Of a stretch of 56,023 nucleotides of DNA, positions 46,996-56,023 are shown one piece after another (position 1 is the stretch's first letter; the number at the start of each line of letters is the position of its first letter). Below the pieces are notes generated by a model, which was not told the origin of the DNA, did no database searches, and worked only from the letters and a program-made list of their open reading frames with translations. This DNA comes from Monosiga brevicollis MX1 (Eukaryota > Opisthokonta > Choanoflagellata > Craspedida > Salpingoecidae). A program made the translations under genes and the position numbers. The DNA is taken from positions 277,845 through 333,867 of the forward strand of contig NW_001865053.1 of assembly GCF_000002865.3 (NCBI RefSeq), in the 5' to 3' direction.

Positions 46996-49900
46996 TTATT
47001 GGGTGGACTTAGACGATTTTCTCTTCTTGGGATGTGGTTGCCACTGCGCCACTCGTGCAAGGTGTGTTCGACGTGGAGACCGAGTTTGGACGATTGATGG
47101 GGAAGGGCTACGGTCCGCAGCGGCGCTTGAGGCTTCTCGTGTTCGCGCCTCGGTACTTGCATGTGATGTCTCTGATGCCGCCGTAGACGGCGTGGTGCAC
47201 GGTGGACTTGTCACCTGAATGCAATGATGAAGACGAGGAATACAGATGAGAGTGAAGCCAACGAAGATGGAAGTACAAATGAGAATGAAGCGCACGATTC
47301 TCTCAGATACTCGTCGTGATCGCACGGAGCTACGCAGAGACCGGGAAGACGTACCAAGTGGCTGACATCGCCTCCAAAAGGCACACGGCTCAAGAGCTCC
47401 TGTTTTTTGCGCTGCCTTGCCGCCGTGCGACTCAAGGGGCTTTGACGCTTGGTGTTCCGCGCGTGGTGCGTTTCCATGGGACCGAGCAAAAGACCGCTGC
47501 TTAGATTGGTAGTCAAGTCGGGATTGGGCGTCTTTGCTATGGCATCAGCATCTGGACAGTTGAAGGCGTTGGTGTTGGTTTGCAGCAAGGTCACGCGGGC
47601 ATCGGTGGATGACGCGATTGAAGCGGCAATGTCTGAGGGAGGGACGACTGAAGCAGAGGCGACTGGAACAGGGTTGACTGAGGCAGGTGCAGTGGAGGTA
47701 AAAGTGGCGAGGGCAAGGTTGGAGGTTGTCCCAGCGGCCGGCGGTTCCGGCACGGCCACAGCAGTCTGGGTGGTACTGGCTGAGAGGGCGGCAAAAAAAT
47801 TATTGGCAGAGTCTTCTCCTGCCTCGAGCTCTTCACGCGCCAAAGGCTGCACCAGGGTCTGCGCAGCCGAATCAGCTCCTTCGCCGTTGGGCGAGTGTTC
47901 CTGATGGGGAGGATCGATAGGGCAAAAGGGCGCAAACTCATCATAGTCGTCAACGCTATCGTCGACATCGCTATCGTCGTCATCGCTATCGTCGTCATCG
48001 CTATCGTCGACATCGCTGTTCATCATGTTGGTGCCGACATTGTCCTCGACATCAAGTTGGTTGCATGGACCGTCGTGATCCATTGTCCCCAGCGCGTTTT
48101 CGCTGCTGACATCGGCAATGTACTCATCAGCTACGACATTGCCTGCAGTGGCTCCATTCTGGATGCGTTGCATTTGCACGAAGCCTGTACGAAATGGCAT
48201 ACGGGGTGATGTGAGCACAATGCGCGCGTCACCAAGTGCAAACAAGTGGCCTACCTCCAACGCCCAGTCCCATCTCGTTCAGCTTGCGCTTGCACTCGTC
48301 CACCAATCCTAGACAGGGCGGCGCATTTTGCTGACGACAAACTTCAATCACTTGCTCAAATTTCAGCTTCAAAGTCTCAAGAATGCCAATCACTTCCGAA
48401 GCACCTTTGATGGTTGCCTCGCGAACTGCCTCGGGTGAAACGTCCCGGACAGCTGGTATCTGTGAAGGCAACCGCTTGCGCTCGGGGATCATTCTGAAGA
48501 CGTGCCGTTTCACAGCCTCGATGTGCCTGCATGTCCGGCTGGCCTCCTGAGGTGCATTGCGCTTCTCAAGAAACTTGTGGCAGTTGCATTCAAACAATCG
48601 CGGGACTGATGCTCCGCTGGGGTGAGGGCTGGTGTCGACGACGCGCTTGACAATGTATCCAATGTCCTCAAAGAGGGTACAGCACACTGAAAACGTGTCC
48701 TCGTGGTACTCGAGCTCTTGTATCATCTCAAGTGTATAGGCGTCACGAGCCCGCCGCAGGCACTTTCTCAAGTATCGGTCACGGCGGGTCCGTATGTTGC
48801 GGTACAGCTCAGAGTTGATTTCGTGCTCAAGCATAAATGCATGTTCACACAATTTATGGATGGTATAATCCATGCGCTGCCCTCCATGGTCTCGAACGTG
48901 GCGCTACGGTGCAATGAGAATAGACGGGCAGATTAGCACAGAGAAAAAAAGGGAGCTCTCCATTGAGTAAAATAGCCAAATGACCGCACAAGACCTTGTA
49001 AACGCTGTGGAAGCTCTCCACAAAGTTGTTGGTCGTACTGCAACCACGACGGGCATACAAAGCCCAACTTGCCTATAAGAAGCAAGAGCAACGATGAAGC
49101 CGGGCTGCTCACAAACGAATGCGCAGATAATTACGGGCGAGATACATACGACATTGGCATTGTAGGTCTTGTCAAAAAAGGCCCACCACGAGCCTTTGGC
49201 AGCCTTGCCAAGTGGCACTTCAACATTTGCAAATTCCACGCGCAGCGCAGCCAGGCAAGCATCGAATTGCTCCTTGGTCGGCAAATACATGAGTGCTCGC
49301 ATCTTAGCCATAAGCGCGCCGTGAGCCACGAGCCGGCCTTTCCAGGCTCGGAGAACATGGAACGTGCACCAAAATCGACTCATTGGTCGAAAGGCCTCAC
49401 CCCGAAGATGTTGAAACCAACTCAGCCCAAGCTGAGCGCCATCAAAAAGGCAGGACTGCATGTCGGTGACGACATGAGTAGGGGTCGGGATGTCAGAGTT
49501 GGCCATCCATACAGCCAGCACAAACATCTGCACGATATTCTCATTGACTGTGGTCACCATCGCGTGGGCCAGAGGCACGCCACGCCCTGTTAGAGGCTCG
49601 GCCGCCATGAGAGTGAGCTATATTTGACACGAGGGAGAAGGTGCACCAGTTCCCATACGTGAGGCAAGAGGCCGGGCGGAGCCAGAGTTATAAGCAACCC
49701 ACGACCTCACCATCTCCATCTTGTACTTGGTTGCATTGTGTGTGCCATCCAAGTACACAACAACGTCCTCGCGGCCCTCGAAGCACCGCTTCATAAATGA
49801 TCTATGCTGCTGGCTCTGAATGACAATGAGCTGCTGGTTCTGAAGATTGGGCTCGAAGGCGCCAAGCCCCAGGTCAATGGGCTCTGCGGTATCGTTTTGT

Positions 49901-51607
49901 GTCTCAAGAACTGAAATCGTATCCGAGTAGCCAGCATGAGTTGTGGTATCCACGCGCTTGGCGGGCAACGGACCAGCCACCGAATGGGACGAGGTCAGGC
50001 TTACTCTTGGTCGGAAGCACGTGATACGTTCCATTGAAGTACGCAAACTAAGTAACAAGTAAGGTGCCGTGAGGTTACCGAGAAGCCGGTACTGGTCAAG
50101 ACTCCCGCCTTGTCTCAAGAGCAAGGAGCGCCTTGCCATGTTCGCTTTTATCTTTGATGAAAAGAAGTGGGCAAGGTTGTGAGGAAGCTCAGGCTATCGA
50201 CAACACGTACAATGATACTGCGCCGATCGAACGCGACGCTGTTGTTCAACAGGATTTGCTGCGAAACAGAATCAACATCTCGATCGCTGAGGCGACCTTC
50301 TCGCACGGTTGCAGCAATGTTCTGAATGTCCTTGCTGTTCACGAAGGCGTCAGGCGACAAAGGTTGGACAGCCTTGCGCACGTTGAGCAAAATGGCGTTG
50401 TTGTGCATTCCCATCGAAGACAGTTGCTTGATCAGTTCAATGCACCCTTTTGTAAGTCGGTGCCGGCGGGGGCGAGGCTCGTGAAAATGCTTCAACATGT
50501 GGGTGACCTGATTAAACAGGATTGAGCGAGGAGAATTGAAGTGATGAGATTATCATGTCGGCGGTGCTGAGCAGAAATGACAAGGACGGAAGCTCGATGT
50601 AAGACCTCAATTTGTCCATCGGCAAGTTGCTTGTAATTAACAAAGGCATAGCATTTGATGCCCGGTTGTGTGCTTGAGGTGTGCGCTTGGCAATGATAGG
50701 TGCGCTTGCCCGCCGTGATCATCGAGTACCCCGTTTGCTGCTCAAGCTGCTCCAGCCAAGCCGTGAGCTCGTTGACGTCGCTCAGCATATCTTTGCTGAC
50801 GCGAATGTTGAGTTGATGGTCGACATGGGCATGGTTAACCCAGTCTTGACGAGTACTGAAGAAGTGCGAGCACTCTCCTGGGTCGAAGTAGCAAGTTGTG
50901 CTATCACCAAGCCTTTGACAGCGCACTTGTGTAGCAGCCGACTAAAAAAGCGAGGCGCGCAAGGGGCGGGGTGTTGAGCTTCGACTGAGCCAGCCATGCG
51001 TCCTTTTGACACACAAGAGGGGCATGCAGCCCACCTTTTCAATCTCGTGTTTGCTAACCAAATGGCCGCGAAGGCCTTGTGACGTAGCAAACATCTTGGC
51101 GCATATATTGCATGTCAAGGTCTACAACAGGGCGATCAGAGAGCCGACAGTTTCATGAGATTGGATGGCTCTCGATGCAAGCGACCCTGCCAACGAATGA
51201 GCGCTCTGTGCGTGGTAAGCGAGCAGTATGAAGGGCGCAAAGCTCACTTTAGGCGGGCGCTTCATCTCCTCACGATGCTTTTTGGAACGGTGCGCGTTGT
51301 GGTAGACCCGATTATAGGACCAGTGGCCGCAGTCACAGCGAAAAGCGTTGGGAAAAAGGGCGGCCAAATTTTCACTGGCATGGGTCAGGTGATTTTGAGC
51401 GTAGTGTGCGATTAGCTGATTGCCCGTGCGCATCGAGCACACACATCCCGGCGCGGGACAGTCAAACCATTCACGGGACGGGAAGCACTCGGAAGGGCGC
51501 CGCGGATTGGATGAATCGGCATGGTGCACTTGAACATGGCGGTGCTCATTGGACCTGGAAACGTGCATGTTGCAGATGGCACACACAATCGAAGCAGGAG
51601 TCGCCAT
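46996..51607 (-). CDS. Mutator-like (MULE) transposase with C2H2 and SWIM zinc fingers
   Basis: The start at 51607 opens MATPASIVCAICNMHVSRS. N-terminal C2H2-type fingers follow in separate exons: CAICNMHVSRSNEHRHVQVH; CPAPGCVCSMRTGNQLIAHY; TCNICAKMFATSQGLRGHLV with a following SKHE; and CYFDPGECSHFFSTRQDW with NHAHVDH. A FAR1-like region (LEQLEQQTGYSMITAGKRTY) and a helical DNA-binding-like block come next. The DDE core has VVVYLDGTHNATKYKMEM, TPTHVVTDMQSCLFDGAQ, FWCTFHVLRAWKGRL and STTNNFVESFHSVYK. The SWIM finger is ECNCHKF...CRHI (about 48520-48590). After LVDECKRKLNEMG comes an acidic Asp/Ser-rich tail (about 47930-48020), and the last exon (47217-46996) ends in a basic HPKKRKSSKSTQ signal. 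Several introns show good GT-AG ends, for instance donors at the RPPK (about 51247) and VSHL (about 47359) exon ends. The core looks undisrupted. A host gene derived from a MULE is the alternative. Confidence 0.8.
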
Positions 51608-51734
51608 GGTGGCTGCAAAAAAAGCTATGTTGAGAGAGCCAAACGGCAGCGGGTGGGAAGAATAAGGGGGATAATGCAAGAAAGGCGTGCACGTACCGGG
51701 AAGGATGGTGAAAAGGAAAATAACGGCAAAATTC

Positions 51735-51766
51735 TCAACGGTCAGACCACTCAACGGTCAGACCAC
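51735..51766. repeat. 16-bp perfect direct repeat upstream of the transposase
   Basis: TCAACGGTCAGACCAC occurs twice in tandem, 130-160 bp upstream of the transposase start codon. It may be part of the element's subterminal region, where transposases often bind repeated short motifs, or a simple duplication. Confidence 0.95.
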
Positions 51767-52358
51767 AATGAATGACATTTGGTCGTGCGACCTGAGTGAA
51801 TTGATCCGTATCCGAAAAAGTGTCTCCGGTCTCGGTCGCTGTCTCTGTCTCTCTCTGTCTGTCTGTCTGTCTCTCTCTCTCTGTCTTCTCAGGTCGTTTG
51901 GGCGAGGGAGGTCGTTGTGGCAAGGCGGGGGTTGGAGATGAAAGGCACGACGCTGAAGAGTGGCATGACGAGGCGCGATCGATTTTTGGCGGATTGCGAA
52001 GAAGGAGAAGAAGAACAGCAACAGCAACTAAATGAACAAGGCAGGTGGGCAGACAACACGAGAACGCGAGCGAGTATAGCGGAAAGAGGGATCTTGGAAC
52101 AAGGTTGGCGGGCGAATACACGAACACGCGAGACAGCGAAAACCAAAAAAAAAGGGGGGGAAGGGGGTGGGGCGAGAGGGGACTCGGAACCCTGGTAGCG
52201 AAGCAAGTTTACTCGGAGTAGGCGGTGCGGGTGGACGGCATTGAGGTGGACGGCGAGACCAGCTGATTCAAACTGTGTGCAAAAGGGCGCAACCATGAGC
52301 AAAAGCCGAGAGCGACGACGGCGCTCCGCACAAATACGACTGATGAGCAGGCATGATC
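51767..52358. other. Interval between the transposase and the intronless repeat gene
   Basis: About 590 bp with a CTGT/CT-rich microsatellite (51838-51893), an AG-rich middle part and an A/G run (52144-52170). No gene is supported on either strand. Confidence 0.5.
51838..51893 (+). repeat. (CTGT)n/(CT)n microsatellite
   Basis: CTGTCTGT and CTCT runs of about 55 bp, reading GA/ACAG-rich on the transposase sense strand, upstream of the transposase. Confidence 0.9.
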
Positions 52359-54302
52359 CTACCGTTGAATCAGCTTCTCACGTTCGTTCAGCTTCTCACG
52401 AACGTGCTCTGCTGTGCGTCCTTGCTCTTTCTTCTTGAGAAGAGTGGGCACTCGATCCCAAACGTTGTCGTTGTAGCTGCTCACAATCAAGCCAACGAGC
52501 CGTGGGTGATAAAAGGCGACCACCGCCGCCATCACGCCCAGTCGGAAGGCGTCTTCCGGCTTGCAATTCTCAACGAGTTCCGCAAACGTGGCTTCGTCCT
52601 CCGAGAGGCGAGAACCATCTTTCAGCAAATTGTCGATGGCGGCTTCGCCTTGGGCCACCTCAATTTTTGTGAGATGCTTGGCTTCCGCCACTGCCCTGAC
52701 GCTTTGAACACCTTGAAAAAAAGCATCCTTGTTCGGCTCGGTGGCCACTTGCGGTTGAGCCGGCATTGCCCCCGGCGTGTTGGATGGCTGATAGGCCATC
52801 GGAGGACCGTTGAGCCCCATGAAGCGTTTGAGATTCTTCTTCTGTGTTCGTCGGTGAAAGTCCTCCCTTGCCTTGGTACAGCCCGGATCGATTTGATCGT
52901 GAATCTGAGCAAAGAGCACGGTGATGAGGTAGTCCATTTGTGAGCCTTCGCGTCGAGGAAGTCCTTCAGCAGTGGTGCTGGATGACGCGGATGCGGCGGA
53001 AGTTGCGCTGGGCTCGCAGTAAGAGGCCCCCTCAGGTGGCACATGAACAAAGTCTTTTGCCGAAGCAACCTCAGGTGGAGTCTGCGCGGCGGAAGAGGAT
53101 ACATCCTTGGACCAGACGGCCTCGACACCATCTCCTAGGCCATCGTCAGGCGTATATGGGGTCTCACACAGGGCAGCTTGAAGGGCAGGGTCAGCTTGAA
53201 GGAATTTATCGAGAGCGAGCTTGCTAAGATCACAAAGCTGTGCCTTGACACGCTGCTCATGAAACTCCAACCAAGCGGGCAAGCCGTTCTCTGCAAGAAT
53301 CTTGAGGTAGTCACAAATTAGAGCCTCGACGTCGCTGACACGGTTGTGGATAACCGTAAGCAGTGCACGCAAGTGGGGGCTCTTCAGCCGCCGAAACAGA
53401 GCATCTCGCACCAACATGGCGAGCACCTGTTTCCAGCGCTCGTTGGCGTTGGCAAGTTCCAAGCGGAGGTCATACAGCTGCACTCCATTGAAGCTTGGGT
53501 TCTGCAAAATGGCTCGGTCGCTCTCCGACAATTTTGTAAGAACTTTGTACTTTCGCTCCTGGCAGGTGAGCATTTTACGCGTCAGCAAAACGTCGCCCCA
53601 AGCTGTCTGGCCCTGCTCTTCCATGGTGAACTCGAAGTTTCTGTCGGCTTCAATCTTCTCAGCTTGTTCAATGAGGCTTGACGCCGTGACGTCCACCATC
53701 AACTCTGCCAGAGTGGAATCTTGCTCGCTTTCGGGTTTGGCTTTGGCTGAGCTGTCAAGAACAGTGCTCATGTTGGCCATCTTCTCGTCGCACCTGCGTT
53801 CCTCGGCAGCCTTCTCAGCAGCAGCTTTCTCGGCGGCAGCTTTCTCAGCGGCAGCTTTCTCGGCGGCAGCTTTCTCAGCGGCAGCTTTCTCGGCGGCAGC
53901 TTTCTCAGCGGCAGCTTTCTCAGCGGCAGCTTTCTCGGCGGCAGCTTTCTCGGCGGCAGCTTTCTCGGCGGCAGCTTTCTCGGCGGCAGCTTTCTCAGCG
54001 GCAGCTTTCTCGGCGGCAGCTTTCTCGGCGGCAGCTTTCTCGGCGGCAGCTTTCTCGGCGGCAGCTTTCTCAGCGGCAGCTTTCTCGGCGGCAGCTTTCT
54101 CGGCGGCAGCTTTCTCGGCGGCAGCTTTCTCAGCGGCAGCTTTCTCAGCGGCAGCTTTCTCAGCGGCAGCTTTCTCAGCGGCAGCTTTCTCAGCGGCAGC
54201 CTTGTCAGCGGCAGCCTTGTCAGCGGCAGCCTTGTCAGCGGCAGCCTTGTCAGCGGCAGCCTTGTCAGCGGCAGCCTTGTCAGCGGCAGCCTTGTCAGCC
54301 AT
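52359..54302 (-). CDS. Intronless protein with long Ala-Glu-Lys repeat helix, function unknown
   Basis: One uninterrupted frame of 647 residues. After the initiator Met it consists of 33 five-residue units, 7 of ADKAA then 26 of AEKAA, encoded by a 15-bp minisatellite. Lys and the next unit's Glu or Asp stand four residues apart, which favours a single stable alpha-helix of about 165 residues (about 25 nm). The following 480 residues are not repetitive and mostly helical by composition: KANMSTVLD-like and SLIEQAEKIEADRNFEFTM segments, KVLTKLSESDRAIL, YDLRLELANANERWKQVLAM, SPHLRALLTVIHNRVSD. A Ser/Pro/Ala-rich linker follows. The end has DYLITVLFAQIHDQIDPGC, KKNLKRFMGLNGPPMAY, RLGVMAAVVAFYHPRLVGL and KLNEREKLIQR. 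I recognise no family. Long open frame and even codon use support a real gene. The lack of introns and its place next to a transposon suggest an element-borne or recently arisen gene. Confidence 0.6.
   Translation of the reverse strand: MADKAAADKAAADKAAADKAAADKAAADKAAADKAAAEKAAAEKAAAEKAAAEKAAAEKAAAEKAAAEKAAAEKAAAEKAAAEKAAAEKAAAEKAAAEKAAAEKAAAEKAAAEKAAAEKAAAEKAAAEKAAAEKAAAEKAAAEKAAAEKAAAEKAAAEKAAAEKAAEERRCDEKMANMSTVLDSSAKAKPESEQDSTLAELMVDVTASSLIEQAEKIEADRNFEFTMEEQGQTAWGDVLLTRKMLTCQERKYKVLTKLSESDRAILQNPSFNGVQLYDLRLELANANERWKQVLAMLVRDALFRRLKSPHLRALLTVIHNRVSDVEALICDYLKILAENGLPAWLEFHEQRVKAQLCDLSKLALDKFLQADPALQAALCETPYTPDDGLGDGVEAVWSKDVSSSAAQTPPEVASAKDFVHVPPEGASYCEPSATSAASASSSTTAEGLPRREGSQMDYLITVLFAQIHDQIDPGCTKAREDFHRRTQKKNLKRFMGLNGPPMAYQPSNTPGAMPAQPQVATEPNKDAFFQGVQSVRAVAEAKHLTKIEVAQGEAAIDNLLKDGSRLSEDEATFAELVENCKPEDAFRLGVMAAVVAFYHPRLVGLIVSSYNDNVWDRVPTLLKKKEQGRTAEHVREKLNEREKLIQR
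53806..54300 (-). repeat. 15-bp coding minisatellite, about 33 units
   Basis: On the plus strand the unit reads GGCAGCTTTCTC(A/G)GC, with a block of seven CTTGTC variants at the 5' end of the gene. In the coding frame it gives AEKAA or ADKAA. The variable A/G base is the third base of an Ala codon, so the Glu-type units differ only silently. Confidence 0.97.
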
Positions 54303-54843
<541 letters not shown>

Positions 54844-55831
54844 ATGGCGTCGGTGGTGTTGGTGTTGGTGGTGGCACCGGTGGTGTTGGTGGTCGTGGGT
54901 TTGGGGCTGCTGGCATCCTCTCATGCGTTGCGCCAGTACATCTTTGCCAATTGGCTCTGGCCTGGCTTGAGTGCGTGGTTTGGCTTGTGATTTGGAGGAG
55001 GAAACTGGGGCCGATCGCAAGGAAGGCTGCTCACGACGCTGGGGCCTTGTCTCGTGCTGGCGGGTGAATGTAGGTGAGCAAGTGGATGCCCAGCTTGCCA
55101 AGCGCAAGCGCGACACGTATACGGCATTGGCCACTGGCCGCGTGCTGGACGTGGGGTCGGGTGATGGCGTGAATCTGCCGTACCTTTTGGCGGCCAAGAA
55201 AGTGACCGAGTGAGTCTTGAGTCGCGTCTTCTTCCTTGATGCCGCTCGCCCAACTCTGAGCCGACTGCATCTCCTTGGCACATGCGCTCACTGCCCCTTT
55301 ATGATTGGCCCTGTGGTGGTTGATCGTCTCGCCAGGGTGGTTGCCATCGAGCCGAACCCCGACCTTTCCAAGCGCTTGAAAGCCCGGTCGGCGGCTTTTG
55401 TGGCTCAAGGTGAAACCGACATCCCCATCAAGACGCTGTGCTGCACTCTGGAGAATCTGCCGCAGCAGCAGCAATTTGACACCATTGTCTGCAACCTGGT
55501 CCTCTGCTCCGTGCCGAATTTGGTCGACAGCCTGAGGTGCATGCGCGAGCTACTGCGGCCCAACGGCCAGATTCTCCTGATTGAGCATATCCAGGACGAG
55601 CCATCAACGTGGCGGCACCGCTTGCAGCGCCTGGTCCAACCCCTGTGGGGCATCATTGGGGATGGCTGCCACCTCAACCGGCGGGTCGACCTCGCACTCC
55701 GGCGTTTGGGGTTTTACATTGATTACCAGGAGATCTTTGAGAACGACATGTCCTCGGACGTCGGCGGCGTGGCTTGGCTAGCAGGCCGGCACGTTGTTCT
55801 CCGGGCCTTTGCTCAGCCCCCACCCCGCTAA
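54844..55831 (+). CDS. METTL7/TMT1-type membrane-bound methyltransferase
   Basis: METTL7 (TMT1) proteins are monotopic SAM-dependent thiol methyltransferases of the ER and lipid droplets. Exon 1 (54844 to about 54969) encodes a hydrophobic anchor, MASVVLVLVVAPVVLVVVG, followed by YIFANWLWPGL. Exon 2 starts at about 55072 after a tag acceptor: EQVDAQLAKRKRDTYTAL, then the SAM-binding motif RVLDVGSGDGVNLPYL. After an intron (about 55210-55335), exon 3 has VVAIEPNPDLSKRLK, the acidic SAM-ribose-type turn, FDTIVCNLVLCSVPNLVDSL and LRPNGQILLIEHIQDEPSTW. It continues QPLWGIIGDGCHLNRRVDLA, matching the family's DPAWHLLFDGCNL region, and ends AQPPPR at 55831. Length and order fit METTL7. The SAM motif is intact. 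Confidence 0.86.
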
Positions 55832-56023
55832 CATCTGCCCAATGCCAGGGAGATGCGGTCTATGCACGCTCACAGGCCGCCATGGGACAACACATAGGTC
55901 AGGGCCATATCAATTGATGCCAGAACTCCATCCAGACGGAACCCCCTTTCTGCCCCGTACAATACCACCGCCACCACTCGCCCCTTCATCCATCATATCA
56001 TAATTATCCCCCCCCCCCCCCCC
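55832..56023. other. 3' flank ending in poly-C
   Basis: The METTL7-type gene's 3' flank has no further exon. The window ends in a run of 16 C (56008-56023), which may be a real homopolymer or an assembly edge. Confidence 0.6.

Larger units (their letters stand above)
46900..51770 (-). mobile_element. MULE DNA transposon, ends approximate
   Basis: The transposase gene implies a Mutator-like element. Its borders are not defined: I found no convincing long terminal inverted repeat or 8-11-bp target duplication by eye. The left bound is set just outside the transposase stop, in an AT-richer patch. The right bound is at the 16-bp direct repeat upstream of the start. The true element could extend further on either side, possibly over the neighbouring intronless gene. 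Confidence 0.5.

Noticed and set aside
48904-49608. Reading the 235-codon frame as a separate gene
   Set aside because: Its second half (from about 49130 down) runs through introns. Only the VTDMQ and HVLRAWKGRL parts belong to the transposase exons.

Overview
The window is nuclear DNA of a compact, GC-rich, intron-dense unicellular eukaryote. Introns are short (about 45-250 bp, GT-AG), intergenic gaps are mostly 100-900 bp, and the gene content is opisthokont: Mediator CDK8 and MED18, a Treslin/TICRR homologue, a B4GAT1-type glucuronyltransferase, METTL7, and Cu-only SOD-repeat and JADE/BRPF proteins. This fits a choanoflagellate, most likely Monosiga brevicollis or a close relative. That assignment is inferred from gene content and texture, not from a database match.

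Layout. 0-3.2 kb (+): 3' part of a membrane-anchored Cu-only SOD-repeat protein. 3.5-6.5 kb (-): EME1, the partner of MUS81. 7.0-9.8 kb (+): CDK8, followed on the same strand by MED18 (10.3-11.5 kb), so two Mediator subunits are neighbours. 11.8-16.0 kb (-): a JADE/BRPF scaffold with a divergent bromodomain-like segment. 17.0-21.1 kb (+): Treslin/TICRR. 21.2-22.9 kb (-): a secreted Notum/pectin-acetylesterase-type hydrolase. 23.4-27.8 kb (+): CDC27/APC3. 27.9-29.8 kb (-): a TauD-type 2-oxoglutarate dioxygenase. 30.3-31.6 kb (+): a secreted seven-repeat FG-GAP protein. 32.3-34.8 kb (+): a MYND-finger protein. 35.0-37.0 kb (+): B4GAT1. 37.2-39.2 kb (-): proteasome lid subunit RPN8/PSMD7. 39.9-42.9 kb (+): a secreted DUF5060/DUF4038 (apiosidase-like) glycosidase. 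43.2-45.5 kb (-): an AAAP/SLC36-type amino acid transporter. 47.0-51.6 kb (-): a Mutator-like (MULE) transposase with C2H2 fingers and a SWIM finger. 52.4-54.3 kb (-): an intronless gene that begins with 33 copies of a five-residue Ala/Glu/Lys unit encoded by a 15-bp minisatellite. 54.8-55.8 kb (+): METTL7-type methyltransferase.

Most genes are housekeeping: transcription (CDK8, MED18), chromatin (JADE/BRPF), replication, repair and cell cycle (Treslin, EME1, CDC27) and protein turnover (RPN8). Between them sit secreted or surface proteins (SOD repeats, Notum-like, FG-GAP, glycosidase, B4GAT1 in the Golgi). The last 10 kb differs: a long gene-poor stretch, a DNA transposon, a repeat-built intronless gene and a long (CA)n tract. 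Many upstream regions carry CT-rich or CA/GT-rich microsatellites. Splice sites were placed by eye using consensus signals, phase and remembered family sequences. Junctions that could not be reconciled are flagged in the entries.
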